Of a stretch of 64,000 nucleotides of DNA, positions 1 through 9,456 are shown in pieces (position 1 is the first letter of the stretch; each line of letters begins with the position of its first letter). Origin of the DNA: Mycobacterium decipiens. Lineage in GTDB: Bacteria > Actinomycetota > Actinomycetes > Mycobacteriales > Mycobacteriaceae. Location: the NCBI RefSeq assembly GCF_963853665.1, contig NZ_OY970459.1:3100001-3164000 (forward strand), read 5' to 3'. Below the pieces are notes generated by a model, which was not told the DNA's origin, ran no database searches, and worked only from the letters and a program-made list of their open reading frames with translations. Made by a program: the position numbers and the translations under genes.

Positions 1-955
1 CTCGATGTCTGCCCAGCTGAAACGAGGCGATGGCGTCCGCGATCGCACCGGCCGGCACCCCGACAGAGCGGGCCAGGGCCGCCGCGGCCAAGGCGTCGAG
101 CACGCCGACCGGGCCGGGCACCGGTATCGACGCGACGGGCAGCAGCGTCAGGTCGTCAGCGAAGGCGCGGTCAACCAGCGCTCCGCCGCGGACGCCCAGC
201 TCCCCCACTGCCGGTTCGCCGAGCCGGAAACCAGCCCGTACCTGCGCGGGCGCGGTGTCCAGCAGGCCAGCCGCCCGGCTGTCATCCAGCCCGACCACCG
301 CCACCCGGCCGGTCAGCGCTCGGGCTTTGGCCGCGGTGTATTCGGCCATCGTGGGATGCCAGTCCAGGTGGTCTTCGGCGATGTTAAGCACGACGCCCGC
401 CTCGGGCCGCAACGACGGCGCCCAGTGCAACTGGAAGCTGGACAGCTCGACGGCCAGCAGATCGGCAGGCTCACCCAGCGCGTCCAACACCGGGCTGCCG
501 ATGTTGCCGCACAGCAGGCTGCTGCGGTCCGCGGCGGTCAACATGGCGTGCAGCATCGACGTCGTGGTGGTCTTGCCGTTAGTGCCCGTCACGACCAGCC
601 AGCGACGCGGTGGCCCGTAGCACCCGGCGGCATCCAGTCGCCAGGCCAGCTCCACATCACCCCAAATCGGCACGCCCGCCGCGGCGGCCGCGGCCAGCAA
701 CGGCGTGGCGGGCGAGAAACCGGGGCTGGCGACCGCCAGGGCATACCTCGTTTGCGGGTCAGATATCTGCTGTATGGCGACCGACGTGGGCACGGTCGAC
801 ACCCCGCTGTCGGCGTAGGAGCGCAGGGTAGCCGGGTTGTCGTCGCACAACGTTGCCGTTGCACCAAGCCGGGTCAGCGCCGCCAGCACCGCCCGGCCGG
901 TCACACCGCCACCGGCTACCAGCACCGGTGCTCCCGACCGGAGTGGGTCAAGCAC
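1..955 (-). CDS. murD: MurD, UDP-MurNAc-L-Ala:D-Glu ligase (3' end outside window)
   Basis: Cytoplasmic ATP-dependent ligase that adds D-glutamate to UDP-MurNAc-L-alanine in peptidoglycan precursor synthesis. The reverse strand reads from a GTG at 955 ([20 protein letters not shown]) with an N-terminal nucleotide-fold glycine motif. The Mur-ligase P-loop [14 protein letters not shown] follows near residue 125, then [11 protein letters not shown]. The frame is open to base 1, so the C-terminal domain lies outside the window. The GTG sits one base after the murX stop, so translation is probably coupled. It is the last dcw gene visible here, after murE-murF-murX. The start is chosen by homology and by this spacing; there is no better ATG. 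Confidence 0.96.
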   Translation of the reverse strand, partial: MLDPLRSGAPVLVAGGGVTGRAVLAALTRLGATATLCDDNPATLRSYADSGVSTVPTSVAIQQISDPQTRYALAVASPGFSPATPLLAAAAAAGVPIWGDVELAWRLDAAGCYGPPRRWLVVTGTNGKTTTTSMLHAMLTAADRSSLLCGNIGSPVLDALGEPADLLAVELSSFQLHWAPSLRPEAGVVLNIAEDHLDWHPTMAEYTAAKARALTGRVAVVGLDDSRAAGLLDTAPAQVRAGFRLGEPAVGELGVRGGALVDRAFADDLTLLPVASIPVPGPVGVLDALAAAALARSVGVPAGAIADAIASFQLGRHR

Positions 956-956
956 G

Positions 957-2036
957 TCAGGCATCGACCGCGGCCAGCCACTCGCCGTAGAACAACGCCA
1001 CGCCGAGACCGCAGGTAATGGCCGTGAGCAGCCAAAAACGAATGATCACCGTGGTTTCGGCCCAGCCGGCCAACTCGAAGTGATGGTGGAAGGGCGCCAT
1101 CCGGAACATCCGGCGCCCGGTGGTCCGGAAGGTCAGGATCTGCAACACCACCGAGGCGATCTCGGCGACGAACAGTGAACCCAGCACCACCGCGAGGATT
1201 TCGGTGCGGCTGGTCACCGACAACCCCGCGATAATGCCGCCCAACGCCAGGGACCCGGTGTCACCCATGAAGATCTTGGCGGGCGCGGCGTTCCACCACA
1301 AAAAACCGATGCAGGCGCCAGCGGTCGCGGCCGCGATGAGCGCCAAATCCAGCGGATCGCGCACGTTGTAGCAGCCCAGGCCCGGCGCGGTAACGCACGC
1401 GTTGCGGTATTGCCAAAAGGTGATCAGCACATAGGCCGCGGTGACCATCGCCATGCTGCCTGCGGCCAGACCATCCAGGCCGTCGGTGAAGTTGACCGCG
1501 TTCGACCAGGCACTGACGATGACCAGGCAGAACAGCACAAACAGCGCCGGGGCCAGGGTGACCGTGGCGATCTCACGCACGTAGGAAAGCTCGGCGCTGC
1601 CCGGTGTCAGACCGGCGGGATTGTGGAATTGCAGCGCCAGCACACCGAACAGCACCGCGGCGGTGATCTGACCGACCGTCTTGGCCGTCTTGTTCAGCCC
1701 GAGGTTGCGCGACCTTCGAATCTTGATCAGATCGTCGACGAATCCGACGCCTCCCAGCGCCGTTGCCAGGCCCAGCACCAACAAGCCCGATGCCGATATG
1801 CCTTCGCCGTCAAATGCCAGCCCGGCAAGGTGGGTGCCCAGGTACCCCGCCCAGATGCCGGCCAGAATCGCCACACCACCCATTGACGGCGTGCCCCGCT
1901 TGGTGTGGTGGCTGGGTGGGCCGTCCTCGCGGATCTGGTGGCCGAAGCCCTGCTTGGTGAACAACCGGATCAGCACCGGCGTCAGCAGGATGGACACCGT
2001 CACCGCGACGGCGACGGCGATAAGGATCTGTCTCAT
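957..2036 (-). CDS. murX: MurX/MraY, phospho-MurNAc-pentapeptide translocase
   Basis: Integral membrane enzyme that transfers phospho-MurNAc-pentapeptide to decaprenyl phosphate, giving lipid I. The 359-residue protein (same length as recalled for H37Rv MurX) has about ten hydrophobic segments. It carries the MraY motifs [16 protein letters not shown] near the N-terminus, [13 protein letters not shown] mid-protein, and MAPFHHHFE near the C-terminus. A longer frame runs to 2054, but the ATG at 2036 (MRQILIAV) overlaps the murF stop as ATGA and matches the family start. Its stop lies one base before the murD GTG. It is the established target of nucleoside antibiotics such as capuramycins. Confidence 0.97.
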   Translation of the reverse strand: MRQILIAVAVAVTVSILLTPVLIRLFTKQGFGHQIREDGPPSHHTKRGTPSMGGVAILAGIWAGYLGTHLAGLAFDGEGISASGLLVLGLATALGGVGFVDDLIKIRRSRNLGLNKTAKTVGQITAAVLFGVLALQFHNPAGLTPGSAELSYVREIATVTLAPALFVLFCLVIVSAWSNAVNFTDGLDGLAAGSMAMVTAAYVLITFWQYRNACVTAPGLGCYNVRDPLDLALIAAATAGACIGFLWWNAAPAKIFMGDTGSLALGGIIAGLSVTSRTEILAVVLGSLFVAEIASVVLQILTFRTTGRRMFRMAPFHHHFELAGWAETTVIIRFWLLTAITCGLGVALFYGEWLAAVDA

Positions 2037-3592
2037 GGGCGCGTGCTCCGGCACGTGTCATCTGCGACCAATGCGTCGGCCAGTGCCCCGAGTCCGGCCG
2101 CATTGGACGCCTTCACCAGGACCACGTCCCCGGGTTGCACCTCGGCCCGCAACAGTGTCAGGGCGGCGTCGCCGTCGACCACGTTGACAGCCCCTTTGTC
2201 GGCCTCTGCCGGAGTTCCCGACCCCCAGGAGCCCTCCATGACCGCTGCGTGGTGCATGGCGCTCACCGACCTCCCGGTTCCCACGACAACGAGTCGAGAC
2301 ACATCTAAGCGCACCGCGAGCCGGCCGATGCGATCGTGCTCGGCGATCGCGTCCGCACCGAGCTCGGCCATCTCTCCCAGCACCGCCCAGCTGCGGCGTT
2401 TTTTGGCGGGGCCAGCCCCGGTCTGGGCAATCCAGGCCAGCGCCTGCAGCCCCGCTCGCATCGAATCGGGGTTGGCGTTGTAGGCATCGTCGATCACCGT
2501 CACCCCGTCGCATCGGGTGGTCACCTGCATCCGGTGCCGCGACACCGGCCCCGCTGCGGTCAGCGCGGCCGCGATCTGCTCGACGCTGGCGCCGCACTGC
2601 AGCGCGACCGCGATCACACACAGCGCGTTGGCGACCTGATGCTCGCCGGACACCCCGAGGCGAACCTCGGCAGCTCGGTCGTCTGCGTGCACGGTGAAGC
2701 GCGGCCGGGCCAGTTCGTCGAGGGATACCGGTCCGGCCCAGACGTGGCTGGGTCCGACGCCGGTACGGTCGGCGCGGCTGACCCGAACCACCCGGGCCTT
2801 GGTCGCATCGGCCATCGCCGCCACCGCCGGGTCATCGACGTTGAGGATGACCACCCCGGATTGCGGAACCGATTGCGGCAGTTCGGCTTTGGTCTGCGCG
2901 ATGATCTCCCGGGAGCCGAACTCGCCCAGATGCGCGGTACCGACGTTGAGGACGACGCCGATCGCTGGTGGCGCGATGTCGGCCAGCGCAGCGATATTTC
3001 CGGGATGGCGTGCCGACATCTCCACGATGAGGTAGCTGGTGCGCCGTGTCGCCCGCAGCACCGTCCAGGGATGACCCAGCTCGTTGTTGAAAGACCCCGG
3101 CGGGGCCACCACCTCTCCCAGCGGGCCAAGCGCCGCGGCCAACAGGTCCTTGGTGGACGTCTTGCCCGATGAGCCGGTGATCCCGATGATGGTCAGCCCG
3201 CCGGTTACCAGCTCCGCGGCCACCGCCTTGGCCAGCTTGGCCAGTGCGGCAAGCACCGCTGCGCCCGAGCCGTCCTTATCGTGCTCGAGCACTCCGGTAA
3301 GTCGGCCCTCGGCTCCGGCGGTCCGGGGTTGGGGGGCAACCACGATCGCGGGGACTCCGACTGGCCGGGCGGCCAGCACGGCGACCGCACCGGCGGCGAC
3401 CGCCGATGCCGCGTGGTCGTGCCCATCGGAACGGGCCCCCGGCAGTGCCAGGAAAAGCCCGCCCGGACCAACCGCCCGTGAGTCGAACTCGACCGTCCCG
3501 GTGACATGGCGTTGTGCGGCGTCTCCCGGCGAGATGTCGGCCAGCGAGCCACCCACGATCTCGGCGATCTGGGCCACGGTCAGGTCGATCAC
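2033..3592 (-). CDS. murF: MurF, UDP-MurNAc-tripeptide:D-Ala-D-Ala ligase
   Basis: Cytoplasmic ligase that adds D-Ala-D-Ala to UDP-MurNAc-tripeptide, the last cytoplasmic precursor step before MurX. The 519-residue protein has the Mur-ligase P-loop [16 protein letters not shown] around residue 140. Central-domain motifs include [13 protein letters not shown] and [12 protein letters not shown], and a C-terminal-domain motif is [11 protein letters not shown]. The GTG start overlaps the murE stop as GTGA, and its own stop overlaps the murX start, so the genes are translationally coupled. It is slightly longer than the 510 residues I recall for H37Rv, mainly from a short Pro/Arg/Ala-rich stretch near residues 85-100. 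Confidence 0.97.
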   Translation of the reverse strand: MIDLTVAQIAEIVGGSLADISPGDAAQRHVTGTVEFDSRAVGPGGLFLALPGARSDGHDHAASAVAAGAVAVLAARPVGVPAIVVAPQPRTAGAEGRLTGVLEHDKDGSGAAVLAALAKLAKAVAAELVTGGLTIIGITGSSGKTSTKDLLAAALGPLGEVVAPPGSFNNELGHPWTVLRATRRTSYLIVEMSARHPGNIAALADIAPPAIGVVLNVGTAHLGEFGSREIIAQTKAELPQSVPQSGVVILNVDDPAVAAMADATKARVVRVSRADRTGVGPSHVWAGPVSLDELARPRFTVHADDRAAEVRLGVSGEHQVANALCVIAVALQCGASVEQIAAALTAAGPVSRHRMQVTTRCDGVTVIDDAYNANPDSMRAGLQALAWIAQTGAGPAKKRRSWAVLGEMAELGADAIAEHDRIGRLAVRLDVSRLVVVGTGRSVSAMHHAAVMEGSWGSGTPAEADKGAVNVVDGDAALTLLRAEVQPGDVVLVKASNAAGLGALADALVADDTCRSTRP

Positions 3593-5178
3593 GTGCGGGC
3601 CTCCCGGGTCGGCAGCGCCTCCAGAGCCTCGGCCAGCTCCACCCGGTCGTCGAACGGGCGAACCCCGCCGGCGCCGTGTTGCCCGGTTTCATGGCCTTTT
3701 CCCGCGATGAGCACCACATCACCGGGGCGGGCCCAGGCGACCGCGTGCTCGATGGCGGCCCGCCGGTCGCCGATCTCGACCACCTGCGCCGCACCGCCGC
3801 CCCCGGCGGCACCGGCCAGGATCTCGCGCCGGATTGCCGCCGGATCCTCACCGCGCGGGTTGTCGTCGGTCACAACGACCAGATCGGCCAGCTCGGCGGC
3901 GACCCCGCCCATCGGGGCCCGCTTGCCCCGATCACGCTCGCCACCGGCACCGAACACCACCGCCAGCCGGCGGTCCGGGCGCAGCAGCGTTGTCAGCACC
4001 GCCCGCAATGCTTCCGGTTTGTGGGCGTAGTCGACCAGCGCCAGAAAACCCTGACCGCGATCGATCTCTTCCAGCCGGCCAGGCACCCGAGTATCCCGCA
4101 ACCCCGGTGCCGCCTGCTCCGGTGACACTCCGACGGCGTCGAGAATCGCCAGTGCGACAAGGCAATTGGCGACGTTGTAGTGTCCCGTCAACCCAATACC
4201 AACCCGGTGCTGGACACCAACCGGGTCGATGACGGTGAACTCCTGCCCGCCGGCGCCCATCGGGGCGACCTCGATTGCCCGCCAGTGCGCGGGCTGATCT
4301 GCGGCGCTGACGGTGATCGCGTCACCGGCCCGGGCGGCCATCGCGCGCCCGGCCTCATCGTCGATACAGACCACGACGGCGCGGGCGCGCAGCGCTGATG
4401 CCGGCTCGAACAGCGATGCCTTGGCCTCGAAATAGTCGGCCATGCTGGGGTGGAAGTCGAGGTGGTCGCGTGACAGGTTGGTGAACGCTCCGACCGCGAA
4501 CCGGGTGCCGTCCACCCGGCCGAGTGCCAGCGCATGACTGGACACCTCCATGACCACGGTGTCCACCCGGCGTTCGGCCATCGTTGCGAGCATCGCCTGC
4601 AGCGCGGGCGCCTCCGGAGTGGTCAACGCGCTGGGGATGTCGGCGCCGTCGATGCGGATGCCGATGGTGCCGATCAACCCGGCGACTCGCCCGCCGGCTC
4701 GCAGACCGGCTTCGACCAGGTAGGTCGTGGTGGTTTTGCCGGATGTGCCGGTGATCCCGACGACCGTCAGCCGGTCAGATGGACGTCCATAGACGGTGGC
4801 GGCCAGGTCACCGAGCACATCGCGGGGTGCGGGGTGCACCAGCACCGGTACCGCCGGTAGGCCGGGTTGAGCGGTTATCGCGGCGACACCGGCGGCGTCG
4901 GTGAGCGCTGCGACGGCGCCGCGTTGGATGGCATCGCCGACATACCGGGCGCCGTGTGTAGCCGAGCCGGGCAGGGCGGCGAACAGGTCACCGGGCCGCA
5001 CATCCTGGGCGCGCAGCGTCACCCCGGTGACCGGCACGTCCGGAACGGTTGCGAGGTGATCGGGCCCCTCGGCCAACACCGCGCCAACCTGAGTCGCCAG
5101 CGCAGGCAGCGGAACGCCCGCGCCGGCGCTGGGGCGCAACCCAGTGGGAACCGCCGCCACTCCTGTCACCACCTCCAT
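3589..5178 (-). CDS. murE: MurE, UDP-MurNAc-tripeptide synthetase (meso-DAP adding)
   Basis: Adds meso-diaminopimelate to UDP-MurNAc-L-Ala-D-Glu. The 529-residue protein carries the P-loop [15 protein letters not shown], the [13 protein letters not shown] motif, and the DNPR signature ([12 protein letters not shown]), which marks DAP rather than lysine specificity. An ATG at 5178 is used; the extreme N-terminus is poorly conserved, so the exact start is less sure. It is the first gene of the murE-F-X-D run. In many mycobacteria pbpB lies directly upstream; here about 7.5 kb of accessory DNA intervenes. murE must therefore use its own promoter in the 594-base gap or be read through from elsewhere. 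Confidence 0.96.
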   Translation of the reverse strand: MEVVTGVAAVPTGLRPSAGAGVPLPALATQVGAVLAEGPDHLATVPDVPVTGVTLRAQDVRPGDLFAALPGSATHGARYVGDAIQRGAVAALTDAAGVAAITAQPGLPAVPVLVHPAPRDVLGDLAATVYGRPSDRLTVVGITGTSGKTTTTYLVEAGLRAGGRVAGLIGTIGIRIDGADIPSALTTPEAPALQAMLATMAERRVDTVVMEVSSHALALGRVDGTRFAVGAFTNLSRDHLDFHPSMADYFEAKASLFEPASALRARAVVVCIDDEAGRAMAARAGDAITVSAADQPAHWRAIEVAPMGAGGQEFTVIDPVGVQHRVGIGLTGHYNVANCLVALAILDAVGVSPEQAAPGLRDTRVPGRLEEIDRGQGFLALVDYAHKPEALRAVLTTLLRPDRRLAVVFGAGGERDRGKRAPMGGVAAELADLVVVTDDNPRGEDPAAIRREILAGAAGGGGAAQVVEIGDRRAAIEHAVAWARPGDVVLIAGKGHETGQHGAGGVRPFDDRVELAEALEALPTREART

Positions 5179-5772
5179 TCAACGTCTGACACTGAGTGAA
5201 TGCCATGATCGGCCCTGACACCCTACCTAGACAGAACCGGGCGTTCCCGCGCCTGCAGAGTTCGGCGCACGTTGGTCAACTCTGGGCTGATCAGCAGCAC
5301 CGGTCAAGGCCGACCGGCTGCAGCTTGAGCGAGTTGGACGCGGGACGCCTCCCGAGCGCGCTCCGCCGGGTCCGTAGTGGCGGTCTTGGCAGAAGCACCG
5401 CAAGAAAACGGGGCCGCTGTGGCAATTACGCCTGCCCCGCAGCAGCTCAGCGGCATAGACATCAATACAACCGCGTGCAACCACAACGAGCGTCGCGAAT
5501 GTCCTACGACCCCTGCCGCACGCAATATACGCGGTATAGCCGATGGGATTTGCCGCTCCAACTCGCACAGTTGAGCCCAGCGCTTGAGCCACGATCCTGG
5601 CCCAAGCCGGCGTGCGGGTCATGGGTGCTAGGCGGCACACGTAGCCGGGTCAAGGCCAAGATTCATCGCACGCGGTGGCCGAACGGGCCACAGACATCCT
5701 CAAGTTGTCCCGCCACGACGTTGTGGCTGCAGCTCCAGTGTCTGACCCGACTCCCCATACATCAGGAGAACG
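5179..5772. other. 594-base intergenic region between divergent murE and the cyclodipeptide synthase gene
   Basis: The gap separates the minus-strand murE operon from the plus-strand synthase-P450-exporter operon, so it should hold two divergent promoters. I see no recognisable gene. Open frames on both strands (for example 5227-5640 minus) resemble nothing I know. A good Shine-Dalgarno sequence (AGGAG at 5764-5768) precedes the synthase ATG. I could not pick a convincing -10/-35 pair for either direction. The left junction of the accessory block should lie here. Confidence 0.5.
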
Positions 5773-6657
5773 ATGCCCTACATGACTGCCGAATCCGAAA
5801 TGCTGATCTCGGCGGCAGGCAATATGGCGAGCCCGCAGCCAACCCGCGCCGTGCAAGAAAATGAGAATGGACAGGATTCGTCACGTGTCGCCAAACACAC
5901 CTCCCGATCCAACCCCCGGTTTCAACCCCGGTTTCAATTAGGCCGGCACGTTCCGAAAGCCGTCGCCCAGGAAGGATTTCTGGTCCAGCCATTCACCCAA
6001 CATTGCCACGTCATTCACACCGAGGGAGATCATGCTGTCATCGGGGTATCTCCGGGGAATAGTTACTTCTCCCGGGACCGCATACGGGATCTCGCAGTCT
6101 GGGGGCTCACGAATTTTGACCGAGTGGACTTCGTCTACACCGATGTCCACGTGGCCGAGAGCCACGAGGCGCTAGGCGATTCCCCGATCGAGGCCCGGCG
6201 CAAAGCGGTCAAAAACATCCGCGGCGTCCGCGCCAAAATCGTCGCCGCGGTGAGCGAGCTCGACCCAACCGGGACTCGGCTGCATGCCCGTCCGATGTCT
6301 GAATTCCAGTCCAACGACGCATACCGGCAGCTGCATGCGGACCTGCTCGCGCGCCTGAACCACGACGAGGACTTCCGCGCTGTCTGCCGGTACTTGGTGC
6401 GGCGCTTCCTGTCCACGAAACTGGCTGCGGGTCAGGAGCCCAAGGCCGCTCAGGAGCAGGTGTGCCTGGACTACATCTGCACCGAGGCCCCGTTATTCCT
6501 TGACACACCTGCGGTTCTCGGAGTGCCGTCGTCGTTGAATTGCTACCACCAATCGCTGCCCATGGCCGAGATGCTCTATGCCCGAGGGTCGGGACTGCGA
6601 GCATCGCGCAACCAAGGCCACGCCATTGTCACGCCGGATGGGAGCCCCACCGAATGA
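5773..6657 (+). CDS. tRNA-dependent cyclodipeptide synthase, cyclo(Tyr-Tyr) type (Rv2275 ortholog)
   Basis: Uses two tyrosyl-tRNAs to make cyclo(L-Tyr-L-Tyr), the substrate of CYP121 encoded next. The 294-residue protein matches the recalled Rv2275 (289 residues) throughout. The nucleophile serine lies in [10 protein letters not shown] (Ser93, equal to Ser88 of Rv2275). Tyr234, Glu238 ([10 protein letters not shown]) and Tyr258 (LNCYHQS) are conserved active-site positions. The first 55 residues diverge and contain a 12-bp tandem duplication (PRFQPRFQ). AGGAG precedes the ATG at good spacing. Its stop overlaps the P450 start as ATGA. In H37Rv the same pair lies at Rv2275-Rv2276, far from murE. 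The product assignment is by ortholog transfer. Confidence 0.95.
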   Translation: MPYMTAESEMLISAAGNMASPQPTRAVQENENGQDSSRVAKHTSRSNPRFQPRFQLGRHVPKAVAQEGFLVQPFTQHCHVIHTEGDHAVIGVSPGNSYFSRDRIRDLAVWGLTNFDRVDFVYTDVHVAESHEALGDSPIEARRKAVKNIRGVRAKIVAAVSELDPTGTRLHARPMSEFQSNDAYRQLHADLLARLNHDEDFRAVCRYLVRRFLSTKLAAGQEPKAAQEQVCLDYICTEAPLFLDTPAVLGVPSSLNCYHQSLPMAEMLYARGSGLRASRNQGHAIVTPDGSPTE

Positions 6658-7844
6658 CCGCGACCGCTCCGCTCGATGTCCCATTCGCTGCACGCGGGGA
6701 TCGGATTCCCGACGAAGTCGCGAGATTGCGAACCTGTGAGCCCATCCGCAAGGTGCGGACCGTTGCCGGTGACGAAGCCTGGCTCGTCTCCTCGTATGCA
6801 CTGTGCACGCAGGTGCTTCAGGATCGGCGCTTCTCGATGAAGGAAACCGCAGCCCCCGGTGCTCCCCGCCTGAACGCGCTCACCATTCCACCCGAAGTGG
6901 TCAACAACATGGGAAACATTGCCGACGCGGGTTTGCGCAAGGCGGTGATGAAGGCCATCACCCCGAAGGCCCCCGGGGTGGAGCAGTTTCTACGCGATAC
7001 AGCGAACTCCTTGCTGGACAACCTGATTGCCGAGGGCCCGCCAGCCGATCTGCGAAATGACTTCGCCGATCCCCTGGCCTCCGCGCTGCACTCCAAGGTT
7101 CTAGGCATCCCGCAAGAAGACGGCCCGAAGCTGTTCCGCAGCCTGAGTATCGCTTTCATGAGTTCGGCCGATCCGATCCCCGCCGCGACGATCAACTGGG
7201 ATCGAGACATCGCATACATGGCCGGAATTCTGGACAACCCGAACGTCACGACTGGACTCATGGGCGAACTCGGCCGGCTCCGGAAAGATCCCCAATACTC
7301 ACACGTCTCCGACGAGCTGTTCGCCACAATCGGCGTGACTTTCTTCGGTGCGGGTGTCATCTCTACCGGCAGCTTCCTCACCATGGCGTTGATATCGCTG
7401 ATACAGCATCCGCGACTGCGGAACTTGTTGCACGAAAAGCCGGAACTAATCCCGGCCGGTGTGGAGGAGCTGCTGCGGATCAACCTCTCCTTCGCTGACG
7501 GGTTACCACGCCTGGCCACCGCCGACATCGAGGTCGGCGACGTGCTGGTCCGCAAGGGGGAGCTGGTGCTGGTGCTACTCGAGGGCGCCAACTTCGATCC
7601 ATCGCACTTCCCGAACCCGGAGACGATCGACCTCGACCGGCCCAATCCCACCTCTCACCTTGCGTTCGGCCGCGGCCAACATTTCTGTCCGGGATCCGCC
7701 CTTGGCCGCCGCCATGCACAGATCGGCGTCGAGACAGTGCTGCAAAATATTCCGGGCTTCGACCTGGCCGTGCCGATCGACCAATTGGTCTGGCGCACCC
7801 GGTTCCAACGACGCATCCCCGAACGCCTGCCGGTGCTCTGGTAG
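6654..7844 (+). CDS. cyp121A1: Cytochrome P450 CYP121, mycocyclosin synthase
   Basis: Haem enzyme that forms the C-C bond between the two tyrosine rings of cyclo(Tyr-Tyr), giving mycocyclosin. From the ATG at 6654, which overlaps the synthase stop (ATGA), the protein is 396 residues, exactly the length of H37Rv CYP121. The haem-ligand cysteine falls at residue 345 ([10 protein letters not shown]). Ala233 and Ser237 of the I-helix (FGAGVIST) and Gln385-Arg386 (FQRRIPER) keep their H37Rv numbers, so the substrate pocket looks intact. A 434-residue frame starting at 6540 is only an upstream extension inside the synthase gene. Transcriptional coupling with the synthase is evident. Confidence 0.96.
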   Translation: MTATAPLDVPFAARGDRIPDEVARLRTCEPIRKVRTVAGDEAWLVSSYALCTQVLQDRRFSMKETAAPGAPRLNALTIPPEVVNNMGNIADAGLRKAVMKAITPKAPGVEQFLRDTANSLLDNLIAEGPPADLRNDFADPLASALHSKVLGIPQEDGPKLFRSLSIAFMSSADPIPAATINWDRDIAYMAGILDNPNVTTGLMGELGRLRKDPQYSHVSDELFATIGVTFFGAGVISTGSFLTMALISLIQHPRLRNLLHEKPELIPAGVEELLRINLSFADGLPRLATADIEVGDVLVRKGELVLVLLEGANFDPSHFPNPETIDLDRPNPTSHLAFGRGQHFCPGSALGRRHAQIGVETVLQNIPGFDLAVPIDQLVWRTRFQRRIPERLPVLW

Positions 7845-7899
7845 TCCTTCGTTCCCGACGGTGAAGCTACTGTCGTCCGGCTTGACCAAAAAGCGATGC

Positions 7900-9339
7900 A
7901 TGTCACGGCACACGTGCGATCCGCTGTCGCCGCCTTCGTGCCCGCCGGACCCGCCCTTGACGCGGAAACATCTCGCTTATGTGCCACTGGTTGTGTTGAG
8001 TGCGGCGGCTGGGTTGGATGCCAGCGGCGTGTCCATGCTCAACAGCGCTTTGCCGTCGATGGGCAGGGAGTTCGGCACGTCGACGCAGACTCTGTCGTGG
8101 GCGATCACCGGGTACGCGCTCGCGTTCGCTGGTCTCGTGTTGTGCGGTGGTGCGATGACCGATCGGCTTCGTCGCCGGCAGGTGCTGGTCTGGGGTTTGG
8201 CCCTGGTCGGTCTGGGTGGTGTGCTCGCGATCGTGGCGCCCACATTTTGGATCGTCGTAGCGGGGCGGGTGTTGCAGGGCGTGGGCGCGGCGATAACCAT
8301 GCCCGCGACCACGGCACTGCTGACGTCGGTCTATCACAGCGACCCGCTGCGCTCACGCGCGTTGGGCGTGTTCTCCTCGGCACAGGCATGCTGCTTCGCG
8401 GCCGGTCTTGTGCTCGGTGGAGTTATCACCAGCACCCTCGGTTGGCGCTGGGTGTTTGCCCTGCACGTCGCGGTGGCGGCAGTCACGGCCGCAGCGGCCG
8501 TCCGGTGGCTGCCCACCGGCATGCCGCGACACAATCACCCCCTAGACCTGGTCGGGGCGGGCGCTCTGATGACAGCGATCACCCTAGTAATCCTGGCGGC
8601 CGATGTGGCATCCAGACACGATGGCCTCCTGCTGGCCGCCGCCACGCTCACAGCCGCTGCGGCCATGAGCTCGCTGTGGTGGTGGCGTAGCCGAATACAC
8701 AACAATGAGGCGCTTTTGCTGAATCGGGCGCTGATGCGCATGCATTCGGTGCGCCGCGCGGCTTTGGTGGCCATCATCTTCTTCTTTTGTGGTACCGGCT
8801 CATTGTTTTTGCTCCCGCTGTACCTACAACAGGTGCACGGCCTATCACCCGCCGCATCGGGTCTAGCGATTCTTCCGGTCAGCCTGGCCGTGACCACCGC
8901 GGCGCTGCTGTCCGGTCGGTTACTAAAAACCCGCGGGCCGCGCATGTTGCTGATGTTGGGACTTCCGCTGACATCTGCGGGTGTATTCCTGTGGTGCACC
9001 GTCGGGGCAAATAGCCCCTACGCGGGCGCCATCCTCGCCGGCTTAGTCGTCACCGGAATCGGGCAGGGCCTGGCATTTCCGGCCGTCACCGCGGTCAGTC
9101 TGCAGGACGTGCCGGCGCACGCCCACGGCACGGCGTCTGCCATCACGATCACAGCGCTACAGGCCGGCGGTGCAATCGGGCCCACGGTCCTGGCAGGGGT
9201 CGCCCAAGGCATTGCACCGGCCGGCGACGGCGGCTTGACCTTGGCCGGCTACCACCTGGGCTTCGCCGTCGCAGCGAGCACGTTGCTTTGCCTTGCAATT
9301 CCAGCGGTCGTTGGCCTTCGGATTGGCTCATCGGCGTAG
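7900..9339 (+). CDS. MFS transporter, DHA2 (14-TM) drug/metabolite exporter family
   Basis: A 479-residue integral membrane protein with about 14 hydrophobic segments. It has an MFS motif A-like loop after TM2 (GGAMTDRLRRRQ) and a motif C-like antiporter segment in TM5 (AAGLVLGGVITS). Families of this type export drugs and small molecules by proton antiport. It follows cyp121 by 55 bases on the same strand and no other gene intervenes, so I infer a three-gene operon in which it exports mycocyclosin or cyclo(Tyr-Tyr), or provides self-protection. I do not recall such a gene beside cyp121 in H37Rv. The start is uncertain: ATG 7900, or GTG 7861 in the same frame; neither has a clear ribosome site. 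The frame further upstream is a shadow of cyp121. Confidence 0.85.
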   Translation: MSRHTCDPLSPPSCPPDPPLTRKHLAYVPLVVLSAAAGLDASGVSMLNSALPSMGREFGTSTQTLSWAITGYALAFAGLVLCGGAMTDRLRRRQVLVWGLALVGLGGVLAIVAPTFWIVVAGRVLQGVGAAITMPATTALLTSVYHSDPLRSRALGVFSSAQACCFAAGLVLGGVITSTLGWRWVFALHVAVAAVTAAAAVRWLPTGMPRHNHPLDLVGAGALMTAITLVILAADVASRHDGLLLAAATLTAAAAMSSLWWWRSRIHNNEALLLNRALMRMHSVRRAALVAIIFFFCGTGSLFLLPLYLQQVHGLSPAASGLAILPVSLAVTTAALLSGRLLKTRGPRMLLMLGLPLTSAGVFLWCTVGANSPYAGAILAGLVVTGIGQGLAFPAVTAVSLQDVPAHAHGTASAITITALQAGGAIGPTVLAGVAQGIAPAGDGGLTLAGYHLGFAVAASTLLCLAIPAVVGLRIGSSA

Positions 9340-9456
9340 CCGGCATGGCCCGCCGCGAACGCTACCCAACCCGGCAACCACGTCGCGTTTTGGAACGGGG
9401 TCGAGAGCGACCGCGAACGGAACCGCCAGGGTCCCTACCGATCTCTTCTCGATGCT
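9340..9456. other. Gap between convergent exporter and PPE genes
   Basis: The exporter and PPE stops face each other across 117 bases. I expect transcription termination here, but I see no strong hairpin followed by a T-run. Confidence 0.3.

Noticed and set aside
5..1018. 337-codon plus-strand frame opposite murD
   Set aside because: Arg/Gln/His-rich composition typical of an antisense shadow; murD on the other strand has full Mur-ligase motifs.
5227..5640. 137-codon minus-strand frame upstream of murE
   Set aside because: Not recognisable, with no supporting motif or neighbour; left inside the intergenic entry.
5196..5864. 222-codon plus-strand frame upstream of and into the cyclodipeptide synthase
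   Set aside because: No family resemblance; its 3' part lies out of frame in the well-supported synthase gene.
7459..7899. Long upstream extension of the exporter frame
   Set aside because: Runs through cyp121 in another frame and is Arg/Ser/Thr-rich noise; the hydrophobic protein begins after 7860.
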